From assembly GCA_001695595.3 (NCBI GenBank), contig MBPM02000131.1, forward strand, positions 1-64,000: a stretch of 64,000 nucleotides of DNA, in the 5' to 3' direction. This document shows, in pieces, positions 54,241 through 64,000 of the stretch. The notes under the pieces were generated by a model. The model saw nothing but the letters and a program-made list of their open reading frames with translations. It searched no databases and was not told where the DNA came from. This DNA is from Plasmopara viticola. Taxonomy: Eukaryota; Oomycota; Peronosporomycetes; Peronosporales; Peronosporaceae. Numbering within the stretch: the stretch's first letter is position 1; each line of letters starts with the position of its first letter. A program made the position numbers and the translations under genes.

Positions 54241-55745
54241 TTTCCAAAGTGCTAAGATGATGTGCGACGACACATACGTCCTGTCTAGCTCTAACGAAGT
54301 GCACAGATGCATTAGAGACACAACAAAGCATATACTCACCCTCATTAAGAGCTGAGACGTTGTACGACCAAAGCTACGTCTTTTTGATCTATCTAGATTT
54401 TTACAGACGCAATCGGGTCACAACTAAGCGTATATTGAAATCATTTAAGCGCTGAGACGCTGTACTTCTGCCGATACGTCCTTTCTATCCTCTTTGAGGT
54501 GCGTAGACGCAATAGGGTGACAACTAAGTATGTATGCACTTCACAAAAGTGCTCAGATTATGTGCGACGACAAATACGTCTTTTCTATCTTTTAAGACTT
54601 GCACAGATGCATAAAAGATCAAACAAAGTGTATACTCACCCTCTGATAGTGCTGAGACGTTGTACCACCATATCTGTGTCTTTTCGATCTATTTAGACGT
54701 TCACAGCACAGTAGGGTCACAACCAAGCGCATCTTTAATTCATTTAAGCGCTGAGACGGTGTACGTCAGCAGGTACGTCCTTTCTTTTCTCTTAGACGTG
54801 CACAGACGAAACAAGACCATAACTGAGCCTGTAATCACTTTTCAAAAGTGCTCAGATAATGTGGGACAAGATATATGTCCTTTCAATGTTTTAAGACGTG
54901 CACAGATGCATTGGAGACACAACAAAGCGTATACTCACCCTCTTAAAGCGCTGAGACGTTGTACCACCATAGCTACGTTTTTTTTTATCTATATAGACGT
55001 TCACAGACGCAATAGGGTGATAACTTAGCGCTTTTTTAATTCATTTGGGCGCTGGAGCGCTTTATATCAGCAGATACGTCCTTTCTATCTTCTTAGACGT
55101 GCACAGACGAAATAGGGTCACAACTAAGCATGTAATCAATTTTTCAAATTGCTCAGATTATGTGCGACGACAGATACGTCCTTTCTATCTTTTGAAACGT
55201 GCACAGATGCATTAGAGACACAACAGAGCGTGTACGCCCCCTCTTTAAGCGCTTAGACGTTGTACCACCATAGCTACGTGTTTTCGATCTTCCTAGACGT
55301 TCATAGACGCAATAGTGTCACAACCAAGCGCATATTCAATTCATTAAAGCGCTGAGACGCTGTACGTCGGCGGATACGTTTTTTCTATCCTCTTGGACGT
55401 GCAAAGACGCAATAAGGTCACAACTAAGCATGTAATCACTTTACAAAAGTGCTGTAATGATGTGCGACGACACATACGTCCTTTCTAGCTTAAACGAAGT
55501 ACACAGATGCATTAGAGACACAACAAAGCATATACTCACCCTCATTAAGAGCTGAGACGTTGTACGACCAAAGCTACGTCTTTTTGATCTATCTAGATTT
55601 TTACAGACGCAATCGGGTCACAACTAAGCGTATATTGAAATCATTTAAGCGCTGAGACGCTGTACTTCTGCCGATACGTCCTTTCTATCCTCTTTGAGGT
55701 GCGTAGACGCAATAGGGTGACAACTAAGTATGTATTCACTTCCCA
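54241..55745 (+). repeat. Module duplicated at 1200-bp spacing
   Basis: 54283-54540 and 55483-55740 share the same rare changes at exactly 1200 bp: ACGACCAAAGCTACG, CTAGATTTTTACAGACG, AATCGGGTCAC, GTACTTCTGCCGATACG and CCTCTTTGAGGTGCGTAG. A third version lies at 63477-63730 in + orientation, beyond the long inverted block, with TGAGGTGCATAG. The spacing equals four trimers. Confidence 0.82.
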
Positions 55746-55816
55746 AAAGTGCTCAGATGACGTGGGACGACAAATACGTCCTTTCTAGCTTTTACGACGT
55801 GCACAGATGCATTAGA

Positions 55817-55852
55817 GACACAACAAAGCATATATTCACCCTTTGTTGTGTC
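55817..55852. other. Orientation switch 5 (+ to -) with 12-bp inverted repeat
   Basis: GACACAACAAAG (55817-55828) and CTTTGTTGTGTC (55841-55852) are perfect inverted copies around a 12-base spacer. Both are positions 4-15 of monomer B. Further out, the sequence to the right (complement of 55841-55960) matches the + strand at about 55091-55220 better than it matches the immediately adjacent unit. The mirror image is therefore displaced by about 0.6 kb. Confidence 0.88.
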
Positions 55853-56029
55853 CCAAATGCATCTGTGCACGTTTCAAAAGATAGAAAGGACGTATCTGTC
55901 GTCGCACATAATCTGAGCACTTTGAAAAATTGATTACATGCAAAGTTGTGACCCTATTGTGTCTTTGCACGTCTAAGAAGATAGAAAAGAAGTATCTGCT
56001 GACGTACAGCGTCTCAGCTCCTGAATGAA

Positions 56030-58240
56030 TTGAATATGCGCTTAGTTGTGACCCTATTGCGTCTGTGAACGTCTTGATAGATCGAAAGAACGTAGGTATG
56101 GTCGTAAAGCATCCCAGCCCTTTCAGAGGGTGAGTATACGCTTTGTTGGATCTCTAATGCATCTGTGCAAGTCTCGGAAGCTAAAAAGGACGTATCCGTC
56201 GTCGCACATCATCTAAGCACTTTTGTAAAGTGATTACATGCTTGGTTGTGACCCTATTGCGTCCGCGCACGTCTAAGAGGATAGAAAGGACGTATCTGTC
56301 GGCGTCCAGCGTCTCAGCGCTTCAATGATTTGAATATGCGCTTTGTTGTGACCATATTGCGTCTGTGAACACCTAGATAGATCAAAAAGACGTAGCTATG
56401 GTCGTACAACGTCTCAGCCCCTTAAGAGGATGAATATATGCTTTGATTTGTCTCTAATGCATCTGGGCACGTCTTAAGAGATAAAAAGGACGTATTTGTC
56501 GTCGCACATAATCTGAGCACTTATGAAAAGTGATTAGATGCTTAGTTGTGGTCTTATTTCGTCTGTGCACGTCTAAGAGCAAAGAAAGAACGTTCCTGCT
56601 GACGTTTAGCGTCTCAGCGCTTAAATTAATTGAAAATACGCTTAGCTGTGACACTATTGCGTCTATTAACGTCTAGGAAGATCGAAAACACGTAGCTATG
56701 GTGGTACAACGTCTAAGCCCCTAAAGAGGATGAGTATATGCTTTGTTGTGTCTCTAATGCATCTGTGCACGTTTCAAAAGATAGAAAGGACGTATCTGTC
56801 GTCGCACATAATCTGAGCACTTTGAAAAATTGATTACATGCTTAGTTGTGACCCTATTGTGTCTTTGCACGTCTAAGAAGATAGAAAGGGCGTATCTGCA
56901 GACGTACAGCGTCTCAGCGCTTAAATGAATTGAAAAAGCGCGAAGTTGTGATCCTATTGCGTCTGTGAACGTCTAGATAGATTGAAAGGACGTAGCCATG
57001 GTTGTATAACGTCTCTGCGCTTTAAAAGGGTGAGTATACGCTTTGTTCTGTGTTTAATACATCTGTGCACGTCTTGAGAGAGAAAGGACGTATCTGTCGT
57101 CGCACATCACCTGAGCACTTTATAAAGTGGTTACATGCTTAGTTGTGGCCGTATTGTGTCTGTATACGCTAAAGAGGATAGAAAGGGAGTATCTGCTGAC
57201 GTGCAGCGTCTCAGCGCTAAAATGATTTGAATATGCGCTTAGTTGTGACCCTATTGCGTCTGTAAACGTTATGACAGATCGAAAAAACGTAGCTATAATC
57301 GTCAATGTCTCAGCCCTTAAAGAGGGTGAGTATACGCTTTGTTGTGTCTCAAATGTATCGGTGTACGTCTCAAGTGCAAGAAGGGACGTATCTGTCGTCG
57401 CACATCATCTGAGCACTTGGTAAAAGTAATAACATGCTTAGTGGTTGCCTTGTTGCGTCTCTTCACGTCTAAGAGGATAGGAAGGACGTATCTGCTGACG
57501 TACAGCTTCTCAGCTCTTGAATGAATTGAATATGCGCTTAGTTGTGACCCTATTGCGTCTGTGAACGTCTTGATAGATCGAAAGAACGTAGGTATGGTCG
57601 TAAAGCATCCCAGCCCTTTCAGAGGGTGAGTATACGCTTTGTTGGATCTCTAATGCATCTGTCCAAGTCTCAAAAGCTAGAAAGGACGTATCCGTCGTCG
57701 CACATCATCTAAGCACTTTTGTAAAGTGATTACATGCTTGGTTGTGACCCTATTGCGTCCGCGCACGTCTAAGAGGATAGAAAGGACGTATCTGCCGGCG
57801 TCCAGCGTCTCAGCGCTTCAATGATTTGAATATGCGCTTTGTTGTGACCATATTGCGTCTGTGAACACCTAGATAAATCAAAAAGATGTAGCTATGGTCG
57901 TACAACGTCTCAGCCCCTTAAGAGGATGAATATATGCTTTGTTTTGTCTTTAATGCATCTGTGCACGTCTTAAGAGATAGAAAGGACGTATTTGTCGTCG
58001 CACATAATCTGTGCACTTATGAAAAGTGATTAAATGCTTAGTTGTTGTCTTATTTCGTCTGTGCACGTCTAAGAGCAAAGAAAGAACGTTCCTGTTGACG
58101 TTTAGCGTCTCAGCGCTTAAAAAATTTGAATATACGATTAGCTGTGACACTATTGCGTCTAAGAACGTCTAGGGAGATCGAAAACACGTAGCTATGGTGG
58201 TACAACGTCTAAGCGCTTAAAGAGGGGTGTACACGCTCTG
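56030..58240 (-). repeat. 1.5-kb module duplicated in tandem
   Basis: The segment from 56030 recurs from about 57526. Shared markers are GTCTTGATAGATCG (56071 and 57567, offset 1496), AGCATCCCAGCCCTTTCAG, CGTCCGCGCACGTC, GGCGTCCAGCGTC and GTGAACACCTAGATA. The distance corresponds to 15 monomers, or five trimers. Differences between the copies are modest, which makes this a younger event than the trimer itself. Confidence 0.82.
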
Positions 58241-58284
58241 TTGTGTCTTTAATGCATCTGTGCACGTTTCAAAAGATAGAAAGG

Positions 58285-61200
58285 ATGTATCTGCTGAACG
58301 TAAAGCGTTCCAGCGCCTAAATGAATTGAAGATGCTCTTTCTTGTGACCCTATTGCGTCTGTGAACGTATAGATAGATAATAAAAAAACGTAGCTATGGT
58401 CGTACAACGTCTCAGCTCTTAAAGAGGGTGAGTATACGCTTTGTTGTATCTATAATGCATCTGTGCAAGTCTTAAGAGATGAAAATGACGTATTTGTCGT
58501 CGCACATAATCTCAGCACTTATGAAAAGTGATTACATGCTTGGTTGTGACCCTATTGCGTCCGCGCACGTCTAAGAAAATAGAAAGGACGTATCTGCTGA
58601 CGTACAGCGTTTCAGCGCTTTAATGAACTGAATTTACGCTTAGATGTGACCCTATTGCGTCTGTGAACATTTAGATAGATCAAAATGACGTAGCTATGGT
58701 CGTTCAACGTCTCAGCACTTAAAGAGGGTGAGTATATGCTTTGTTGTGTCTTTAATGCATATGTGCACTTCGTAAGAGCTAGAGAGACGTATGTGTCGTC
58801 GCACATTATCTGAGCACTTTTGTAAAGTGATTACATGCATAGTTGTGACCCTATTGCGTCTACGCACCTCAAAGAGGATAGAAAGGACGTATCGGCAGAA
58901 GTACAGCGTCTTAGCGCTCAAAAGAATTGAAAATGCGCTTGGTTGTGACCCTATTGCGTCTGTGAACGTCTAGATAAATCGACAAGGACGTAGCCGTGGT
59001 CGTATAACGTCTCTGCGCTTAAAGAGGGTGAGTATACGCTTTGTTGATTTTCTAATGCATGTGCGCAAGTCTTAAAAAAAGAAAGGACGTATCCGTCGTC
59101 GCACATCATCTGAGCACTTTTGTAAAGTGATTACATGCTTAGTTGTGACCATATTGCGTCTATGCACGTCTAAGAAGATAGAAAGGACGTATCTGCTGAA
59201 CGTAAAGCGTTTCAGCGCCTAAATGAATTGAAGATGCTCTTTCTTGTGACCCTATTGCGTCTGTGAACGTATAGATAGATAATAAAAAAACGTAGCTATG
59301 GTCGTACAACGTCTCAGCTCTTAAAGAGGTGAGTATACGCTTTGTTGTATCTATAATGCATCTGTGCAAGTCTTAAAAGATGAAAATGACGTATTTGTCG
59401 TCGCACATAATCTCAGCACTTATGAAAAGTGATTACATGCTTGGTTGTGACCCTATTGCGTCCGCGCACGTCTAAGAGGATAGAAAGGACGTATCTGCCG
59501 GCGTCCAGCGTCTCAGCGCTTCAATGATTTGAATATGCGCTTTGTTGTGACTATATTGCGTCTGTGAACACCTAGATAAATCAAAAAGACGTAGCTATGG
59601 TCGTACAACGTCTCAGCCCCTTAAGAGGATGAATATATGCTTTGTTTTGTCTCTAATGCATCTGTGCACGTCTTAAGAGATAAAAAGGACGTATTTGTCG
59701 TCGCACATAATCTGTGCACTTATGAAAAGTGATTAAATGCTTAGTTGTTGTCTTATTTCGTCTGTGCACGTCTAAGAGCAAAGAAAGAACGTTCCTGTTG
59801 ACGTTTAGCGTCTCAGCGCTTAAAAAATTGAATATACGATTAGCTGTGACACTATTGCGTCTAAGAACGTCTAGGAAGATCGAAAACACGTAGCTATGGT
59901 GGTACAACGTCTAAGCGCTTAAAGAGGGGTGTACACGCTCTGTTGTGTCTTTAATGCATCTGTGCACGTTTCAAAAGATAGAAAGGACGTATCTGTCGTC
60001 GCACATAATCTGAGCACTTTGAAAAATTGATTTCATGCTTAGTTGTGACCCTATTGTGCCTTTGCACGTCTAAGAAGATAGAAAGGACGTATCTGCTGAA
60101 CGTAAAGCGTTCCAGCGCCTAAATGAATTGAAGATGCTCTTTCTTGTGACCCTATTGCGTCTGTGAACGTATAGATAGATAATAAAAAAACGTAGCTATG
60201 GTCGTACAACGTCTCAGCTCTTAAAGAGGGTGAGTATACGCTTTGTTGTATCTATAATGCATCTGTGCAAGTCTTAAAAGATGAAAATGACGTATTTGTC
60301 GTCGCACATAATCTCAGCACTTATGAAAAGTGATTACATGCTTGGTTGTGACCCTATTGCGTCCGCGCACGTCTAAGAGGATAGAAAGGACGTATCTGCC
60401 GGCGTCCAGCGTCTCAGCGCTTCAATGATTTGAATATGCGCTTTGTTGTGACCATATTGCGTCTGTGAACACCTAGATAAATCAAAAAGACGTAGCTATG
60501 GTCGTACAACGTCTCAGCCCCTTAAGAGGATGAATATATGCTTTGTTTTGTCTCTAATGCATCTGTGCACGTCTTAAGAGATAGAAAGGACGTATTTGTC
60601 GTCGCACATAATCTGTGCACTTATGAAAGTGATTAAATGCTTAGTTGTTGTCTTATTTCGTCTGTGCACGTCTAAGAGCAAAGAAAGAACGTTCCTGTTG
60701 ACGTTTAGCGTCTCAGCGCTTAAAAAAATTGAATATACGATTAGCTGTGACACTATTGCGTCTAAGAACGTCTAGGAAGATCGAAAACACGTAGCTATGG
60801 TGGTACAACGTCTAAGCGCTTAAAGAGGGGGTGTACACGCTCTGTTGTGTCTTTAATGCATCTGTGCACGTTTCAAAAGATAGAAAGGACGTATCTGTCG
60901 TCGCACATAATCTGAGCACTTTGAAAAATTGATTACATGCTTAGTTGTGACCCTATTTCGTCTTTGCACGTCTAAGAAGATAGAAAGGACGTATCTGCTG
61001 AACGTAAATCGTTCCAGCGCCTAAATGAATTGAAGATGCTCTTTCTTGTGACCCTATTGCGTCTGTGAACGTATAGATAGATAAAAAAAAACGTAGCTAT
61101 GGTCGTACAACGTCTCAGCTCTTAAAGAGGGTGAGTATACGCTTTGTTGTATCTATAATGCATCTGTGCAAGTCTTAAGAGATGAAAATGACGTATTTGT

Positions 61201-61500
61201 CGTCGCACATAATCTCAGCACTTATGAAAAGTGATTACATGCTTGGTTGTGACCCTATTGCGTCCGCGCACGTCTAAGAAAATAGAAAGGACGTATCTGC
61301 TGACGTACAGCGTCTCAGCGCTTTAATGAACTGAATTTACGCTTAGATGTGACCCTATTGCGTCTGTGAACATTAAAATAGATCAAAATGACGTAGCTAT
61401 GGTCGTTCAACGTCTCAGCACTTAAAGAGGGTGAGTATATGCTTTGTTGTGTCTTTAATGCATATGTGCACTTCGTAAGAGCTAGAAAGGACGTATGTGT
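58285..61500 (-). repeat. 900-bp (nine-monomer) higher-order repeat, four partial or full copies
   Basis: A unit containing AAGATGCTCTTTCTTGTGAC followed by a TAGATAGATAATAAAAAAACG stretch occurs four times, with AGATAGATA at 58371, 59273, 60173 and 61075: offsets 902, 900 and 902. The two middle copies (about 59195-60995) are nearly identical, including GTGAACACCTAGATAAATC and AGCAAAGAAAGAACGTTCC. The first and last copies share a different continuation (GTCTAAGAAAATAGAAAGG, CTGAATTTACGCTTAGATG near 58625 and 61330). The two inner 900-bp units therefore look like an insertion by amplification within a larger ancestral module. Confidence 0.85.
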
Positions 61501-62896
61501 CGTCGCACATCATCTGAGCACTTTTGTAAAGTGATTCCATGCTTAGTTGTGACCCTATTGCGTCTGCGCCCGACTAAGAGGATAGAAAGGACGTTCCTGC
61601 TGACGTACAGCGTCTCAGCGCTTTAATAAATTGAAAATACGATTAGCTGTGACACTATTGCGTCTATAACGTCTAGGAAGATCGAAAACACGTAGCTATG
61701 GTGGTACAACGTCTAAGCGCTTAAAGAGGGGGCGTACACGCTCTGTTGTGTCTCTAATGCATCTGTGCACGTTTCAAAAGATAGAAAGGACGTATCTGTC
61801 GTCGCACATAATCTGAGCAATTTGAAACATTGATTACATGCTTAGTTGTGACCCTATTTCGTCTGTGCACGTCTAAGAAGATAGAAAGGACGTATCTGCT
61901 GATATAAAGCGCTCCAGCGCCCAAATGAATTAAAAAAGCGCTAAGTTATGACCCTATTGCGTCTGTGAACGTCTATATAGATAAAACAAAAAACGTAGCT
62001 ATGGTGGTAAAACCTCTTAGGGCTTTAAGAGGGTGAGTATACGCTTTGTTGTGTCTCCAATGCATCTGTGCACGTCTTAAAACATTATATATCTTGTCGC
62101 ACATTATCTGAGCACTTTTGAAAAGTGATTACAGGCTCAGTTATGGTCTTATTTCGTCTGTGCACGTCTAAGAGAAAAGAAAGGACGTACCTGCTGACGT
62201 ACACCGTCTCAGCGCTTAAATGAATTAAAGATGCGCTTGGTTGTGACCCTACTGTGCTGTGAACGTCTAAATAGATCGAAAAGACACAGATATGGTGGTA
62301 CAACGTCTCAGCGCTATCAGAGGGTGAGTATACATTTTGTTTGATCTTTTATGCATCTGTGCAAGTCTTAAAAGATAGAAAAGACGTATTTGTCGTCGCA
62401 CATAATCTGAGCACTTTTGTGAAGTGCATACATACTTCGTTGTCACCCTATTGCGTCTACGCACCTCAAAGAGGATAGAAAGGACGTATCGGCAGAAGTA
62501 CAGCGTCTTAGCGCTCAAAAGAATTGAAAATGCGCTTGGTTGTGACCCTATTGCGTCTGTGAACGTCTAGATAGATCGAAAGGACGTAGCCGTGGTCGTA
62601 TAACGTCTCTGCGCTTAAAGAGGGTGAGTGTACGCTTTGTTGATTTTCTAATGCATGTGCGCAAGTCTTAAAAAAAAGAAAGGACGTATCCGTCGTCGCA
62701 CATCATCTGAGCACTTTTGTAAAGTGATTACATGCTTAGTTGTGACCCTATTACGCCTGTGCACGTCTAAGAGGATAGAAAGGACGTATCTGCTGACGTA
62801 CAGCGTCTCAGCGCTTTAATGAAACGATTAATGTTAAGCTGTGACCCTATTGCGTCTGTGAACATCTAGAAAGATCAAAAAGACAGAGCTATGGTC

Positions 62897-62960
62897 GTAC
62901 AACGTCTCAGCTCTTAAACAAAGCATATACTTATCCTCTTTAGGGGCTTAGACGTTGTAC
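62897..62960. other. Orientation switch 6 (- to +) with 11-bp inverted repeat
   Basis: GTACAACGTCT (62897-62907) and AGACGTTGTAC (62950-62960) are exact inverted copies. The - strand side ends at CTCTTAAA and the + strand side begins CAAAGCATATAC. Both sides are monomer B, so the two strands of the same monomer type face each other across a loop of about 42 bases. Confidence 0.85.
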
Positions 62961-64000
62961 CACCATAGCTACGTGTTTTCGATTTTCCTAGACGTTCATA
63001 GACGCAATAGTGTCACAGCTAATCGTATATTCAATTTTTTTAAGCGCTGAGACGCTAAACGTCAGCAGGAACGTTCTTTCTTTGCTCTTAGACGTGCACA
63101 GACGAAATAAGACCACAACTAAGCATTTAATCACTTTTCATAAGTGCTCAGATTATGTGCGACGACAAATACGTCCTTTTTATCTCTTAAGACGTGCACA
63201 GATGCATTAGAGACAAAACAAAGCATATATTCATCCTCTTAAGGGCTGAGACGTTGTACGACCATAGCTACGTCTTTTTGATCTATCTAGGTGTTCACAG
63301 ACGCAATATGGTCACAACAAAGCGCATATTCAAATCATTGAAGCGCTGAGACGCTGGACGCCGGCAGATACGTCCTTTCTATCCTCTTGAACGTGCAAAG
63401 ACGCAATAGGGTCACAACGAAGCATGTAATCACTTTTCCAAAATGCTCAGATTATGAGCGACGACACATACGTTCTTTCTAGCTCTAACGAAGTGCACAG
63501 ATGCATTAGAGACACAACAAAACATATCCTCACCCTCATTAGGGCTGAGACGTTGTACGACCAAAGCTACGTCTTTTTGATCTATCTAGATTTTCACAGA
63601 CGCAATAGGGTCACAACTAAGCGTATATTGAAATCATTTAAGCGCTAAGACGCTGTACTTCTGCCGATACGTCCTTTCTATCCTCTTTGAGGTGCATAGA
63701 CGCAATAAGGTGACAACTAAGCATGTATTCACTTCATAAAAAGTGCTCAGATGACGTGGGACGACAAATACGTCCTTTCTAGCTTTTACGACGTGCACAG
63801 ATGCAATAGAGACACAACAAAGCATATACTCACCCTCATTAAGCGCTGAGACGTTGTACGACCATAGCTACGTCTTTTTGATCTTTTTAGATGTTCACAG
63901 ACGCAACAGGGTCACAGCTAAACATTAATCGTTTCATTAAAGCGCTGAGACGCTGTACGTCAGCAGATAAGTCCTTTCTATCCTCTTAGACGTGCACAGG
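62919..64000 (+). repeat. Right-end + strand A-B-C trimer block
   Basis: After the flip at 62918 the trimer runs on the + strand to the end of the window. Its first 300 bp (CCTAGACGTTCATAGACGC, AATAGTGTCAC, GCAGGAACGTTCTTTC, CGAAATAAGACCAC) match the complement of units in the inverted block at about 56420-56690 and 57920-58190. 63477-63830 matches 55483-55830. The array runs off the end of the window, so its right boundary is not seen. Confidence 0.9.

Larger units (their letters stand above)
51246..55840 (+). repeat. A-B-C 300-bp trimer satellite, + strand
   Basis: Three different 100-bp monomers alternate. A has TAATCACTTTTCCAAAGTGC and ends CAGATGCATT. B has AGAGACACAACAAAGC and CTACGTCTTTTTGATC. 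C has ATTCAATTCATTTAAGCGCT and ends CAGACGCAAT. All three align without gaps to the core monomer over 100 positions. They share AGRGWCACAACWAAG at 1-15, AAGNGCT at 34-40, TACGTC at 62-67 and CAGAYGCAWT at 91-100. Divergence between trimer copies is far higher than in the core, so this is older array. Confidence 0.92.
54450..62512. repeat. Inverted duplication: arms 54450-55325 and 61640-62512
   Basis: The + strand of the left arm matches the - strand of the right arm over about 0.87 kb with few differences. Shared rare features are: the small change GTATGCACTTCACAAAAGTG; a shortened unit GTTCACAGCACAGTAGGG (right arm CCCTACTGTGCTGTGAAC); an AGATATATGTCC unit; a poly-T run in the B monomer (54979-54986, right arm an A-rich run near 61985); and GGGCGCTGGAGCGCTTTATA. 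The sum of paired coordinates is about 116960 throughout, giving a symmetry centre near 58480. That centre is not at the orientation flip (55841), so later amplification has displaced it. Confidence 0.85.
55841..62918 (-). repeat. Long inverted A-B-C trimer block (about 7.1 kb)
   Basis: The + strand here reads the complement of the trimer: GTGACCCTATTGCGTCTGTG, GATAGAAAGGACGTATCTG, and GCACTTTTGTAAAGTGATTA. Monomer length stays near 100 bp. The block contains at least three levels of module duplication, described separately. No foreign DNA is present. Frames of 60-84 codons on the - strand are shadows of the same monomer translation seen elsewhere. Confidence 0.92.

Noticed and set aside
54975..54990. 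Poly-T run as the tail of a retroposed element
   Set aside because: The run (and its A-rich counterparts near 58380, 59283, 60183 and 61082) lies inside a full-length monomer at positions where B already has TCTTTTTGATC. It is an expanded homopolymer, with no target-site duplication or foreign sequence.
62921..62960. Telomere-like TTAGG in the sequence near the last switch
   Set aside because: Only an isolated TTTAGGGGC occurs; there is no tandem telomere repeat anywhere in the window.
37179..63825. Open frames of 60-122 codons on both strands in the diverged region
   Set aside because: They translate the same monomer or its complement (HRRNRVTTK and similar), occur in both orientations according to the array block, and differ by frame-breaking indels between copies of the same module.

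Overview
The whole 64 kb is satellite DNA. I find no gene, RNA gene, transposon, CRISPR array or other unique sequence on either strand. The basic unit is a 100-bp monomer. I number it from the A of AGAGTCACAAC, for example at 10071 in the core. It has about 45% GC and ends in CAGACGCAAT. Multi-kilobase satellite of this kind, with a homogenised core, higher-order repeats and inverted flanks, points to a eukaryotic chromosome, probably a centromeric, pericentromeric or other heterochromatic block in a long-read assembly. CpG is not depleted: 7 CpG per core monomer against about 5 expected from base content. This argues weakly against a heavily methylated vertebrate or plant genome and fits many invertebrates. 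I cannot name the species.

Layout on the + axis. (1) 1-5773: core-type monomers with many 1-5 base deletions and a few rearranged units. (2) 5774-36336: a highly homogeneous core of about 306 head-to-tail monomers; 13344-28570 shows no base change that I could see. (3) 36337-41040: the same monomer with rising subfamily variation. (4) 41041-45420: a diverged subfamily with module duplications and a recurring 72-bp truncated monomer. (5) 45421-48017: older monomers with a local 300-bp three-monomer repeat. (6) 48018-64000: the oldest flank, where orientation flips six times (near 48017, 49483, 50058, 51245, 55841 and 62918). From about 50 kb the array consists of a 300-bp trimer of three distinct monomers (called A, B and C here). 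These are duplicated further into 600, 900, 1200 and 1500-bp modules and at least one inverted duplication.

Nothing here works together as genes. The pattern is a young homogeneous array flanked on the right by older, diverged and inverted layers. That arrangement is known from the edges of large satellite arrays such as human alpha satellite. The core and the A, B and C monomers all keep 100-bp length and three conserved boxes (positions 91 through 16 across the unit boundary, 34-46, and 61-70), while the segments between vary. These boxes are the best candidates for functional, protein-binding DNA. All short open frames are by-products of the repeat and are not annotated as genes. Comparisons were made by eye, so copy identities and edges are approximate.
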